Shown piece after piece: positions 1 through 13,176 of a stretch of DNA of 64,000 nt. The translations under genes and the position numbers were made by a program. Under the pieces are notes generated by a model that did not search any database, had not been told where the DNA came from, and worked only from the letters and a program-made list of their open reading frames with translations. Where the stretch lies: the NCBI GenBank assembly GCA_026724425.1, contig JAIUCV010000118.1, forward strand, positions 124,001 to 188,000. The letters are read 5' to 3'. The first letter of the stretch is position 1. Every line of letters begins with the position of its first letter. The stretch is from Erythrophleum ivorense. Taxonomy: Eukaryota > Streptophyta > Magnoliopsida > Fabales > Fabaceae.

Positions 1-1128
1 GTGCTATTTTAGGGGTAGAACAAAGAGGAAAATTTCATGTGTGGAGAAAGGAGGCCAAGCAAAGTGAGAAACAAGCAAGAAAAACTAAGGAAATAAGGTA
101 AAATCTCACTTTTATGGTAGCTTCTTCTTCCCCCTCTCTTTTGTAGGTTCGGCCACCTTAGGGAAGTCTAAGAGGGCTTGGATTTTGGGCAGAGCCAAGG
201 TTCAATCCTAGGAAATTAAGGGTGGAGAATAAGAATATGCAAAGAGAATTAACAAACAACCATGGAAATTAAAGATAGCAAAGTTAGGGTTTTAAGTGTT
301 CCACCAAAAATATGATTTGATACAATAATTCTTAAGCCTAAATGAGTGTTTGGATGAACTCCTAAGATCCCTAGAAGGCTCCCCATATGCATCTACCACT
401 AAGAAAACAAAGCAAATTCCATGGATGCCAAGAAGGGAGGATGGCTCGGCCAAGAGGCTTTCATTTACCTAGGGATAGTTTTAAATTTTTTCAAACCCTT
501 TTTTGAGTCATATATGATGAATGAAGATGAGGGAAAACCTTAAAAAAAAAAATAAGAAGCCTAGGGAATGAATTGGTGTCATAAGTTTCATAATATGACC
601 TAAAGAAGCAATACCTAGTTAGGCTCCTTATTTTAATTGTGTGATGACTCTAAGAGATTTAAAAGGAGTCAAGAATCATAAATAAAAAGAAAGAATAGAG
701 CCTAGAACTCAATTGATGGATGTTGCTTCATTCGGTATATTTTGGAACTATAAAAAGGGGTTATTAGACTAATTTAGTGTTTAAGGAAGATGTATGGCTT
801 TAGAAATGATTCCAAGAACCTAATTGGCTTCCACATATTGTGTTTAGGCCAAGAGAAACAAATCCCACACCCTTATGTGTGTGAGACTGAGGGAGGGAGC
901 ATAATTCTAAGAGAAAAGTGTGCTTGTGTGGCAAAGGTAGCTCTCTCCACTTTCTCTAATTTATAAATGTGTGCTTACTTTGTCTTTCAATGTGTGTATA
1001 TGTATTTTAAGCCATGAAAAGTGTCCTAACATGTGCCTTTATTCCATGGTACCATGATGTTGTAATATGTTTTCAAATGATGCATAGTATGTTTGCTTGG
1101 GTTTTCTTAAGTATGATGAAGCCAAGAA
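1..1128 (+). repeat. Family A LTR A0, first segment (host of the A1 insertion)
   Basis: Plus-strand LTR sequence cut by the window start. Its first bases match the point about 0.8 kb into other A LTRs (compare 29620 onward). It runs without break to the AAGAA at 1124-1128, where element A1 begins. The same LTR resumes at 13177 inside a phrase that other copies show intact (gccaagaaccctta, e.g. 33540). Frames in it are short and not conserved. A0 must be older than A1 and A2. Confidence 0.85.
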
Positions 1129-4100
1129 TGTAACACCATACTTCTAGGACTCAATTCATATAATTCCCATGCCTCATCTTATGTTTATTCTATGGAAATA
1201 ATATAGTGGCATAGGGAGTTATGAATAAAAATGTATTTCTCTACAGGTAAAATTTTTCTTTCGGAGTCCCGTAGGCCATATGAAAGCATCTATCATGTTC
1301 TCATACTTAAACACATGAATATAATTCATTTCCATCATCAAATTTGGCCTACAACTCGTGGAAAGCAAAGGAGCAGATAAAATCCATGTTCGTATTTTCG
1401 GCCAGAATTTCTTCTTTTTTGTCACAAACTTTGGAAAATCATAACTAAATCTAGAAAAATAAAAAATATGCAATCTTGGTCATTCTGGAAATTGTAGGAT
1501 GTCTACTTCACTTAAAAATATGCCCAGGTCATAAAATTCATCACACAGGACGTTTGACATCCAAAAAGTTACAGAGTCGCTGGCTGCCTGGGCTGTTGTT
1601 CAGTTTACTAATACAAATTTCTGAAATTCATAACTAATTCTATAAAAATTGAAATCATAAAAATTCGGTCATTCTAGAAAGCTACAAATGTTAAATTGAT
1701 AGTAAAAATAATTTTAAAATGAAATAGATACGTTTAGTCAGCTGGGCCCTATGGAATAGTAACTGGACTCATGGGGCGCTACTGATACTGATAGTAACAT
1801 CAAACATGCATAACTCACTGCTCAGACCTCCAAATGAGGTGATCTTGGTGGCCACAGAAAGCTTATGACCTCTAGTCTATGCATGTAAAATTTTATAAGC
1901 ATTGGACACCATTTGGCCATCGGGTCATATATAATTCAAAACTGCCAGTATGAACAGTACCCATACCAGAATCCATGAAAAATCCCAACTTTGAAAATTC
2001 ATCAAATATTCTCTAGGTCACTGAAAATTATGATCTTTATCTTCCCAAAAATCTATTAATGAGACCTAATTGCATGCCAAATCTCATATGAAGACTAACT
2101 CATTTGGCCAAAAAGTGACATAGGGTTCCATTATAGTCAAATTTGGCTCCATATGAGGTATCAAATTTTCCAAATGGCCTTCCCTTGGTTGTGGCACCTT
2201 TTGGGCAAGTCTAAAAGTACATTTGAGACTTGGGTAAGCTGCCCAAATGGTCCCAAACCTCATGCATCTCATTTTGGCTATTCAACCCACACTTATGCAT
2301 ACATTCATCAAAATCTCATATTGCACACCTTGGCCTTCCATACTCAAAATAAGTGCTATAGGTCATATATCATTTTCATACATCTAAACATCACATAATA
2401 GTATATTTGCACCTGTCTTATGGTTCATAGTACATATATAACATCACATACATTATGAAGTATCATTATGGTTTCAAAATAGGTAAAATAACAGATAGGC
2501 TTGTCAATCCTTGCTCTTCATGGTTGTTGGCTCCCTTCACCCATAATTACTTGGTCCACCTAACATGTTAGATCATTGGAGAGAAGGGGATGAGATTTAA
2601 AGAATCCCAATAACTCATCTCCTATTCAATCACACATAATATGTTCAAAGCAAGCTTTACAAATGCATGCATGGAGAAAATAAAAGTCATGGACATTTTA
2701 TAAGCAAACTTGGCATGTGAACAACTCATACAAATCATTCAAGAGTTCACCAAGTGTTTGGATTGGCCTCACACTTCTCCTCATTGGTTTTGGACTTGCC
2801 TCACCCATTCTTGAGCATTTTAGACTTAACCATACTCTTGGGAGCCCACTTTGCTTTTGGAAGACTCTTTGCTTTGTCTCAACCAAGCTCGAGGGTTCTT
2901 GGCTCATCCTCACCCAAGGGAAGAGTTCTTGGCCTCTCCACACTCAAGTAAACTCATACAAACATCATGCACTCATTAGAAAACATAACATGGCATGAAG
3001 GATCATAGCATATAAAGGGATGCTAGCATACTTTTCATAGCTTGAAATTATACATACACACATTCTAAAACAAGCTAAACACATATCCATGCATGAGAGA
3101 AGATAGAGAAAGCTACCTTGTATATAAGAACACACTTTTTCCTTAGCTTTTAAGCCTCCTCTTTCGGCCATACATCCAAAATTTGGTGGAGATGGTTTCT
3201 CTTGGCCTAGATACAATTTATGGGAGCCAATTAGGTTCATGAAGCAAACTCTAAGGTCATACAACTTGCTTAGATACTAGATTACTCTATAGGCTCCATT
3301 ATGGTCCATAAATGCACCTAATGAAGCAACACTCCTCAAACAATTTCTAAGCTCCATTCTTTCCTCTCAAATATAATTCTTGACTCTTTTTAAGCCTCTT
3401 GGAGTCATCACACAATTAAAACAAAGAGCCTAACATCATGTTGCTTCTTTAGGTCATAATATAGAACCTAAGGCACCAAATCACTTTCTATGAGTTCTAA
3501 ATTTTTTCCAAGGCCTCCCCTCATTTTCATTCATCAAATATGACTCAAGAATGGCCTTAGAAAAATTTAAAACTCTCTCTAGCTATGAGAACCCATATAG
3601 GCTAAGGCTATGAAGCGTATTGGGTTCCATGGAGTTTTCTTTGTTTTCTCAAGGGAAGAAGCATATGGGAGCCTCTTAGGGATCTTAGGAGCTCATTTAA
3701 ACTCTTACTTAGGCCTAGGAATCATCATACAAAATCAGATTTTACAAGGTGCAATTGAAACCCTAGAACTTGCATCTTGAAATCTAATAGTTTTTTGATA
3801 ATTCCCTTTGCATATTCTTAATCTCCACACCCTTTTTCCTTAGATTCATGCTTGGTTCTGCCTAAAAATCATCTCCTCCTAGGGTTTTCTCAAGTAGGGC
3901 GAAATGGTGGAGAAAGGCAGCAAAAATGACAACCATAGGCAGAGAAATTACTTTGTTTTCTTACTTTTTCTCACTTGAATCTTGTGTTCTTTGAGCTCCT
4001 CTCTTCAAATCCGAATTTTCCCCTCAATTTCTCCCTTAAAACAGATTTATAGACTTCATGATAATCATAGGAAACAAAGGAGAATGGAGGAGAAGAGATT

Positions 4101-4863
4101 TGGAAGAGAAAGAGCATGAAAAACTACTAATTTCCATACCTTAAGCCTTTGATTTCTCCTCCTCTTTGCCTTCCTCTTATGCGCCACTCTCCCTAGGGTT
4201 TTCCTCTGGTTTTGGGCAGAACTTGGTCGTGCATAATGAGGGGAGAAGAAGGGCTCATCATATACATAGGTGAGAGGAAGTTACACTTTTCAAAATTTCC
4301 CATTTTGCCCTTTGTTCTTGGCATTTTTGTTTCTCCTTCGTTTTAACTCCTTTTTGAGAACTGTCTTCTCCATTATAAAATTTAGGTTCCCAATTTAGTA
4401 AAATACCTTTGGAATCACTCAAATTGGAGCTAAAACCTTCCCGAACGGATTCGTCAAAGTTCAGGCACATCGACGTTAGAAAATGTCCACCGGAGGGGAT
4501 TTAATTGTCCCAGGGCTTCCCATGGTTTTTAGGGCCTTTGAGAACCCCAGAGAACTCAAAACTTTCATTTAAAAAGCTCTCCTATATGAATTCCAAAAAT
4601 TGCTCGAAATTACAAAAATGCCATTACGTTTCGTAAGCTTTTCGTGAGAAATTGTTTCTTCATTTTAGCTCCATGTTTCTTTCTGTTTGAGCCTGGGATT
4701 CTCATATTTAGGAGTCTAGAATGCTTCCCAAATTTTTTGGGACCTTAACTCCATCATCTTGGGGGACCTCCTTTTTTTATCCAGTAAGTTTCGTTCGTTA
4801 ACGGAGAAACTGTACGTTATGTTTCTCACGTTTCCTCTGGTTTTTAGGGAACCGGATGTTACA
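1129..4863 (-). repeat. 3' LTR of A1
   Basis: Read on the minus strand it starts TGTAACATCCGG and ends GGTGTTACA. It aligns end to end with 9443-13176. The 70-100 codon frames (2698-2943, 2965-3264, 4258-4470) recur in the other LTR because the DNA is duplicated. They are not treated as genes. Confidence 0.93.
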
Positions 4864-4876
4864 TTTTTCCCCCCTT
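4864..4876 (-). other. Polypurine tract of A1
   Basis: The sense strand reads AAGGGGGGAAAAA immediately before the 3' LTR. This is the expected site for plus-strand priming and it fixes the element orientation as minus. Confidence 0.85.
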
Positions 4877-4906
4877 AAATAAATTTCATCCTCAAAATTT
4901 GGGCTA
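4877..4906 (-). pseudogene. Remnant of polyprotein C-terminus in A1
   Basis: The minus strand reads roughly P-K-F-x-G-x-N-L-F-K-G-G, where x marks stops. In many plant Del/Tekay elements the polyprotein ends with a phrase like F-E-D-E-I-x-x-K-G-G directly before the polypurine tract. Position and residues fit, but the stretch is only about ten codons. Confidence 0.5.
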
Positions 4907-7900
4907 CACTTTCTCTTACTCTTTTTCTGACAAACTGTTCTTTTCTTTCCCTTCTTTCTGGCTCTATACGTTTTCTCAGCGATTTCATTCTTTTGAATTT
5001 TCTCTTAGCCAAGGAACTTTTATCACTAGCTCTTAGTAAAGGCTCTATTGCTCTCAAATACTAGCTAGTTCTTTTCATAAGGGAAAAGAATTTCTAACGC
5101 TGGAGGCCTATCTTGGGAGAGCTTACTAATCATGTCGAGTTAATGTTAACTTGTTCGCAGTATTAACATTTCTTTTAGTGGACTCATTTACACATCTCAA
5201 GAGGTAACTTATTTCATATCACATCTCCCGGATCCTCTCTAAATGGCTTCTCATAATATCTCATTATCTTTTCTAATCATTAGAGCCATCGGAGGTTTCT
5301 GTCTGTCTGCTCATTTACATGTTCCGTCCATTTTTTATCTCTGCGTTCTTTCTTACCAGCTCATCTCATGATTACAATTCACATTTCTTTCTGTCATAGG
5401 CTTCATATCTTAGTTACTTACTGAGATTACAACTCCTTTGAGGAGTTTCTACTTTTAATGATCTTAATTTCTCTGTTTACTATTATATCTGTCTCTATAG
5501 GCCGAGACTTTTCTCACTTTCTTTGCTCACTTATAGTGGCATTATATAGTCCCTTATTTCAACACTGATAGGCCTAACATATGTATCTCATACTAGCACT
5601 GAAGAGCTACTACTACTGACTACTGCTGAGTTCTAGTGGGATGCTAGCTATTCTCACAGTTTTGCTCACTGAAGATGTACTATACCATTTACCTCATGTA
5701 CAAATTGTACCTGACCCCTTTCTGAATACTTAAACTAGCATGCGGGGATCTCTCTATCCCTTGGTCAAGGCTACTATCTGCTAGGTAGTGGTTCATCTGG
5801 CTATAACTCTAGAAAGCTAATTTATTGCTTTCCTCATCCCATACTCTATGCTCATCTCTAGAGAGAGCTAGTCAGTGGTCTAACTGTCTGAGTAAAGCCT
5901 TCATTCTCTGTGGCAACGGTCTACCAGACTTAGGAGGTCTGTAGCCTCTGAGACAAAAGTTAGCTGAAACTGTACTGGTCTCTGAGACTAACTACTCTGT
6001 AAAACTATCTTAGGCTGTCATCTCTACCAGAGATCTATCATGATGTGGCTAGGGCTCTCTATAACTTTGTGAGATCTACTGTGACCCTTAGGTCTTTTGT
6101 GACCTCTCAGAGCCCCGCTAGGGTCTACTGCAACCAGCTGTGCTATGCTGGGATCTACTACGATCCATCTTTGGGAGACATCAAAGCCTAAGATCACTTT
6201 ATCTGACAGTAAAATATATGCTCACTAAGTCCAGTTACCATCGTTCATAATAGCTGAGGCTAAACTCAGAGGTACATCGTGCTCTTCGTGCAAAGTGGGT
6301 TCTGTATCATCTAATTTTCTAGGATCCCATTATACTGATACTAGGGAGCATTTTAATTTTCATTCATCGCTCCTCATAGGATCCTCAGATTCCCACTTCA
6401 GCCTCTTTTTACTTGGGCTTTCTTTTCTTACTCTATTGACTTACTTATACTCGTTTTAGCCCTCCTCTCATATCCTACAGTTCTCATTATGCCCATGTTT
6501 TACTTTTAAGTGCCTTGGCACTAGGGCATCTCACACACTGAATGCGGTGAACATCTCTAGTAGGAGAGAGATTATACACTGGTCCTTATTCATTTCATTT
6601 ACATATATTATAAGGGACTCGGGCTATGCATACTATATCTAAACATTTTCTACTAGGGATTCCCTTTTGCATGTTTTTCTTACTATTCTGATATCACTGG
6701 AATCTCTTTACCTTTCTTTTCTGACTCATCTCATTATCTAGCTAACTAGGATACCCTTTGATTATCGGGACACTTTGGTGATTGATGTCATCATTTGCTA
6801 CACACTCAAGCTACATTACTATTAGGTTGATCAGGCCTAATATCATGTAACCATCATTGCAAGCAAACCATAACATCAAATACTAATACATGAGCGCCTC
6901 ATGCCTGAGCTCAAGGCCATTATCGCTTGTATATTGTGAGTTTCTGAATAATCTAAAGTACCCCTCTCTTACTTTTTTTTCTATCTGCCATATTTTCGTA
7001 AAGTGTTTAGGGAGAGTAGGATTCTTCATCTACTACATCCTGAGACCTCTCTGCATTACCTGGCTATTTTTACTTCGAGCAGTATCATGCTAAAAAGGCA
7101 TCTATGCCAAGGACAAGTGTGCTTTCTTGAGTACTCAAGCACATTAACTGCATATCTAATATGTCCTCGGCTTGAACACTGTTATGTCTTCTCTTTCTAC
7201 CTTTCTTATCCTCTTACTTAAGAAAAAGGATGTTTTACTACGGGTTATCCTCGAGAGTACCTGTATTTTCCTGGGTTCCTCTACTAATTTACTCTCTGTA
7301 ACATCAAGGGGGTCAAATTTTCGTTTATACCCTTACTCTATCCTTAACTAGACTATCCCTTGGTAAGAAGGATTTTATTTCATATAATCTCAGGAATTTC
7401 ATTCTATGGCACTCTCAGCTTACACTCTTTCTCTATATAATGCAAGACTTACCTTCTGAGGCGGTCCTTAACTTCTTCGAGCTTCCCTAAGGGTACTAAG
7501 GCACTAACTATTTATTTAAGCTTATTTCTATGTTTGGATTAGAGCTGGGCTTTTTCTCTATTTAATTTGTTTAGCCTCATCCCCAGGAGCACAATATGCT
7601 ATTTCTAGGGTTCTGCTGACTCAATCCAGAACACATTTTCTCAATGTCTGGATTCTACCTTACTGAAACTCATGCTCTACTAGGTGCTCTAATCACTCAC
7701 GTGCCTTAACCCTGTATCATTCTCATATTAGGGAGCTTATCTAACTAACTATTAGACCCCTATCTGTTTACCTCACTAACTCAGTTTACTTATTTAATCA
7801 TTACTAAAGCGAGGGTATCTTTTCCGTAGCTAGTTTCTTAACTCTTCCTCACTTCCCTTTATGACTCAGGGGGGTCTATCTGGGGAAATTTACTAACCAC

Positions 7901-8587
7901 TACCGGATAGTTTCCTTGACTCAAGGTGTCTCATCTTTTCTTTCTCGATCCAGGGAAAACTTTCACTAAGCTCTTCATTCACATATCTCACCTGGAACGA
8001 TGCTACTGGTCATCTTTCCTAAGCTTTAGCTTATGCTCTGCCTGGGTTAGCCATCTCATTGGACTTGTAGCTTACTAACTATTCTCATTCTTTTTTGAGT
8101 CTCTATTACTGGGTTACTCATACTTACTTGTAGGTGTTATCCATGAGGTACGCCTTTCTAGGCCACTCACTATGTGCCTCACTGCTAGTAGGCTTATCTT
8201 ATGTTATTTCGAGGCTATACTAACATTCTCTCATTCACTGTCTCACTGGGTAGCATCCAAGGTTGGAGTCAATGCCTTAAAGGCGAGCCTCAATAACCTT
8301 ATCATTCCTGTGTCTAATTTTCTCTATGATGAGCTTTTTTCTCAAGCTCATTTATTAGGCCCACGCATTTCTTATTAATCTTTCGTAACTCTATTTAATA
8401 CCCTTTTCTCTACTTATGCTAGGGATTCTTGCTCTCGGTGGGTTGTCTGACCCCTTATCAACTCCTTTCTCAAGTTGGCTTGAATATGACCAACAAGGCA
8501 TTCATGGTGCCATTCGCTGTGGCTAGCACATCATTCATTGCAGGTGATTAGCCTTGGGTTCACCCTAATTTTCCTATTTGAGTATTG

Positions 8588-8700
8588 GTCGCGGCGAGGA
8601 ACTCTCTGGATTTTTGCGGTGAGGAACTCTCTGGATTGCCTCGCTACTATCTAGAATAATTGGCTGCGGCTAACGGCCTCTGATTGGCTTATTTTTCTAG
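8588..8700 (-). repeat. GC-rich GCGGCGAGG module inside A1
   Basis: A 22-bp unit containing GCGGYGAGG and AACTCTCTGGATT occurs twice in a row (8591-8612 and 8616-8637), followed by TTGGCTGCGGCTAACGG. The same cores and the phrase CTCTCTGGA recur in the motif arrays of B LTRs, in the same orientation relative to element sense. Confidence 0.65.
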
Positions 8701-9425
8701 GGATTGGACTTTCATCTTTAGCTACCAACCTGAGCCTCATTGTCTCTATATCTAGCCCATCATCAAACTAGAGGATTCTATCTCTTGCTTCACTCATACA
8801 TAACTAATTGTCATCTCAGGGCTGTTGGGCTCTAGGGGTAGCTCGTAACTCAACCTCTGGCTTGAGGGACTTAGCTTTTGGGCTCTGAAATCCATCTAGA
8901 CATTTGGATGTCATGGTTAGGGGGTGACTATATTTTTCACTTCCCCTCTAAATTGATCCTATGCAGCCGCAGTTTCATCTCATACTGCACTGCATCACTA
9001 CTTGTCTCTGCATTATGCGAGATAGCTGGGAATGGGCTGAGTATGACTACCAAGGAAAATCAGGCCTCAAGTACTCTCTCTCTTTAGCAAGCCTTTTCAT
9101 ATCCACGAGATCATTTCTCGTCATTTATGTCTTGGGCTTGCCATTGATCCCGGTGAGCTATTACATCTCATCAGGCTCTAGCCGTCGGATCACTCAACTC
9201 TGCTCAAGCTTAGCTCTACTCAAGCCACTCTAGAGGCCTTTCTTTCCTAGTGTCCATTAACTACTCTAAGACCATCCTACAACTTACTCATCATAAAGAA
9301 AGCCACAAACTACTTTCACACACCCACAATGTCTCATACAAGGCTCTACCTATCTGTTCAAGCCCTTTAAAAGCCCTAATGCTACTTCCTCAAGCCAAAT
9401 CCAATCTAAAAGAGCCTGGAACTTT

Positions 9426-9437
9426 TCTCTGATACCA
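9426..9437 (-). other. Primer binding site of A1
   Basis: The sense strand reads TGGTATCAGAGA, five bases inside the 5' LTR end. It matches the 3' end of plant initiator methionine tRNA as used by many Ty3/gypsy elements. Confidence 0.85.
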
Positions 9438-9442
9438 ATAAA

Positions 9443-12400
9443 TGTAACACCATACTTTTAGAACTCAATTCATACAATTCTCATGCCTCATCTTATGTTT
9501 ATTCTATGGAAATAATATAGTGGCACAGGGAGTTATGAATAAAAATATATTTCTCTACAGGTAAAATTTTTCTTTCGGAGTCCCATAGGCCATATGAAAG
9601 CATCTATCATGTTCTCATACTTAAACACATGAATATAATTCATTTCCATCATCAAATTTGGCCTACAACTCGTGGAAAGCAAAGGAGCAGATAAAATTCA
9701 TGTTCATATTTTCAGCCAGAATTTCTTCTTTTCTGTCACAAACTTTGGAAAATCATAACTAAATCTAGAAAAATAAAAAAATGCAATCTTGGTCATTCTG
9801 GAAATCGTAGGATGTCTACTTCACATAAAAATATGCCCAGGTCATAAAATTCATCACACAGGACGTTTGACATCCAAAAAGTTACAGAGTTGCTGGTTGC
9901 CTGGGCTGTTGTTCAGTTTACTAATATAAATTTATGAAATTCATAACTAATTCTATAAAAATATAAATCACACACATTTGGTCATTCTAGAAAGATACAA
10001 ATGTTAAATTGATAGTAAAAATAATTTCAGATTGAAACAGATACGTTTAGTCAGCTAGACCCTATAGAACAATAATTGGACTCATAGGGCGCTGCTGATA
10101 CTGATAGTTAACTTCAAACATGCATAACTCAATGCTCAGACCTCAAAATGAGGTGATCTTGGTGGCCACAGAAAGCTTATGACCTCTAGTCTATTCATGT
10201 AAAATTTCATAAGCATTGGACACTATTTGGCCATCGGGTGACACAGAATTCAAAACTGCCAGTATGAACAGTACCCATACCAGAATCCATGAAAAATTCC
10301 AACTTTGAAAATTCATCAAATATTCTCTAGGTCTCCGAAAATTATGATCTTTAGCTTACCAAAACCTCTTAATGAGACCTAATTGCATGCCAAATCTCAT
10401 ATCAAGACTAACTCATTTGGCCAAAAAGTGATATAGGGATCCATTATGGTCAAATTTGGCTCCATATGAGGTATCAAATTTGCCAAATGGCCTTCCCTTG
10501 GTTGTGGTACCTTTTGGGCAAGTCTAAAAGTACATTTGAGACTTGGGTAAGCTGCCCAAATGGTCCCAAACCTCATGTATCTCATTTTGCCTATTCAACC
10601 CACACTTATGCATACATTCATCAAAATCTCATATTGCACACCTTGGCCTTCCATACTCAAAATAAGTGCTATAGGTCATATATCATTTTCATACATCTAA
10701 ACATCACATAATAGTATATTTACACCAGTCTTATGATTCATAATACATATATAACATCATATACATTATGAACTATCATTATGGTTCCAAAATGGATAAA
10801 ATAACACATAGGCTTATCAATCCTTGCTCTTCATGGTTGTTGGCTCCCTTCAGCCCTAATTACTTAGTCCACCTAGCATGTTAGATCATTGGAGAGGAGG
10901 GGATGAGATTGAAAGAATCCCAATAGCTCATCTCCTATTCAATCACACATAATATGTGCAAAGCAAGCTTTACAAATGCATGCATGGAGAAAATAAAAGC
11001 CATGGACATTTTATAAGCAAACTTGGCATGTGAACAACTCATACAAATCATTCAAGAGTTCACCAAGTGTTTGGATTGGCCTCACACTTCTCCTCATAGG
11101 TTTTGGACTTGCCTCACCCATTCTTGAGCATTTTGGACTCAACCATACTCTTGGGAGCCCACTTTGCTTTTGGAAGACTCTTTGCTTTGTCTCAACCAAG
11201 CTTGAGGGTTCTTGGCTCATCCTTACCCAAGGGAAGAGTTCTTGGCCTCTCCACACTCAAGTAAACTCATACAAACATCATGCACTCATTAGAAAACATA
11301 ACATGGCATGAAGGATCATAGCATATAAAGGGATGCTAGCATACTTTTCATAGCTTGAAATTATACATACACACATTCTAAAATAAGCTAAACACATATC
11401 CATGCATGAGAGAAGATGGAGAGAGCTACCTTGTATACAAGCACCCACTTTTTCCTTAGCTTTCAAGCCTCCTCTTTCGGCCATACATCCACAATTTGGT
11501 GGAGATGGTTTCTCTTGGCCTAGATACAATTTATGGGAGCCAATTAGGTTCATGAAACAAACTCTAAGGTCATACAACTTGCTTAGATACTAGATTGCTC
11601 TATAGGCTCCATTATGGTCCATAAATACACCTAATGAAGCAACACTCCTCAAACAATTTCTAGGCTCCATTCTTTCCTCTCAAATATGATTCTTGACTCT
11701 TTTTAAGCCTCTTGGATTCATCACACAATTAAAACAAAGAGCCTAACATCATGTTGCTTCTTTAGGTCATAATATTGAACCTAAGGCACCAAATCACTTT
11801 TTATGAGTTCTAAATTTTTTCCAAGGCCTCCCCTCATTTTCATTCATCAAATATGACTCAAGAATGGCCTTAGAAAAATTTAAAACTCTCTCTAGCTACG
11901 AGAACCCATCTAGGCCGAGGCTATGAAGCATATTGGGTTCCATGGAGTTTTCTTTGTTTTCTCAAGGGAAGAAGCATATGGGGAGCCTCTTAGGGATCTC
12001 TGGAGCTCATTTAAACTCTTACTTAGGCTTAGGAATCATCATACAAAATTAGATTTTACAAGGTGCAATTGAAACCCTAGAACTTGCATCTTGAAATCTA
12101 ATGATTTTCTGATAATTCCCTTTGTATATTCTTAATCTCCACACCCTTTTTCCTTAGATTCATGCTTGGTTCTGCCTAAAAATCATCTCCTCCTAGGGTT
12201 TTCTCAAGTGGGGCGAAATGGTGGAGAAAGGCAGCAAAAATGACAACCATAGGCAGAGAAATTACCTTGTTTTCTTGCTTTTTCTCACTTGAATCTTGTG
12301 TTCTTTGAGCTCCTCTCTTCAAATCCGAATTTTCCCCTCAATTTCTCCCTTAAAACAGATTTATAGACTTCATGATAATCATAGGAAACAAAAGAGAATG

Positions 12401-13176
12401 GAGGAGAAGAGATTTGGAAGAGAAAGAGCATGAAAAACTACTAATTTCCATACCTTAAACCTTTGATTTCTCCTCCTCTTTGCCTTCCTCTTATGCGCCA
12501 CTCTCCCTAGGGTTTTCCTCTGGTTTTGTGCAGAACTTGGTCGTGCATAATGAGGGGAGAGGAAGGGCTCATCATATATATTGATGGGAGGAAGTTAGAC
12601 TTTTCAAAATTTCCCATTTTGCCCTTTGTTCTTGGCATTTTCGTTTCTCCTTCGTTTTAGCTCCTTTTTGAGAACTTTCTTTTCCATTATAAAATTTAGG
12701 TTCCCAATTTAGTAAAATGCCTTTGGAATCACTCAAATTGGAGCTAAAACCTTCCCAAATGGATTCATCAAAGTTTGGGCATATCGACATTGGAAAACGT
12801 CCACTGGAGGGGACTTAATTGTCCCGGGGCTTCCCATGGTTTTTAGGGCCTCTGAGAACCCCAGAGAACTCAAAACTTTCATTTAAAAAGCCCTGCTATG
12901 TGAATTCCAAAAATTGCTCGAAATTACGAAAATGCCATTACGTTTCGTACGCTTTTCGTGAGAAATTGTTTCTTCATTCTAGCTCCGTGTTTCTTTCCGT
13001 CTGAGCCTGGGATTCTCATATTTAGGAGTCTTGAATGCTTCCCAAATTTTTTGGGACCTTAACTCCATTATCTTGGGGGACTTCCTTTTGTATCCGGTAA
13101 GTTTCGTTCGTTAACAGAGAAATTGTATGTTACGTTTCTCACGTTTCCTCTGGTTTTCAGGGAACCGTATGTTACA
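9443..13176 (-). repeat. 5' LTR of A1
   Basis: This is the partner of 1129-4863 with the same termini. Frames at 11011-11256, 11278-11577 and 12572-12790 are the duplicated counterparts of those in the other LTR, and their amino-acid differences show no sign of constraint. It is followed by TSD AAGAA. Confidence 0.93.
12574..12581 (-). promoter_or_regulatory. Candidate TATA box in the A1 5' LTR
   Basis: An ATATATAT tract lies about 600 bp inside the LTR in the sense direction. The equivalent site is TATATATAA in A2 (14476) and TATATATA in A6 (39110). It precedes a transcribed-looking segment with AGGGTTTT-type and AAGGTATGG phrases. Promoter activity is inferred. Confidence 0.5.

Larger units (their letters stand above)
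4864..9442 (-). mobile_element. A1 interior, non-coding
   Basis: This 4.58-kb stretch lies between the LTRs. All frames are broken on both strands, and the longest is about 90 codons. It is pyrimidine-rich on the plus strand, so the sense strand is purine-rich. Just inside the polypurine tract, around 4877-4905, the sense strand keeps a phrase resembling the conserved end of Del/Tekay polyproteins (P-K-F-E-D-E-I-like, with stops at degenerate positions). A GC-rich module at 8588-8700 resembles arrays in family B LTRs. No zinc knuckle, protease DSG, RT YxDD or integrase motif was recognised. A profile search on the minus strand could still find more. Confidence 0.8.
1129..13176 (-). mobile_element. 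A1: complete non-coding Ty3/gypsy-type LTR element (LARD-like)
   Basis: The element lies on the minus strand and is 12.05 kb long. It has two LTRs (3735 and 3734 bp), an initiator-Met-type primer binding site next to the 5' LTR, a polypurine tract next to the 3' LTR, and the perfect TSD AAGAA at 1124-1128 and 13177-13181. The 4.58-kb interior has no frame above 90 codons and no gag, protease, RT or integrase motif that I could find. Two hand-compared 120-bp LTR samples gave 5 and 2 differences, so the LTRs are roughly 96-98% alike. The interior is therefore too decayed to have lost coding after insertion, and the element was probably moved in trans. The 3' interior end resembles Del/Tekay chromovirus elements. 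Family placement is inference. Confidence 0.9.

Noticed and set aside
2698..2943. Near-identical 81-codon frames at 2698-2943 and 11011-11256, suggestive of a gene pair
   Set aside because: They are the same site in the two LTRs of A1, and their identity comes from LTR duplication at insertion.
4258..4470. 70-codon sense frame shared by A LTRs (also 12572-12790, 14269-14454, 42101-42409)
   Set aside because: The two LTRs of A1 alone differ at about ten residues in it, mostly by non-synonymous change, and other copies have stops. It is shared LTR DNA without sign of protein constraint.
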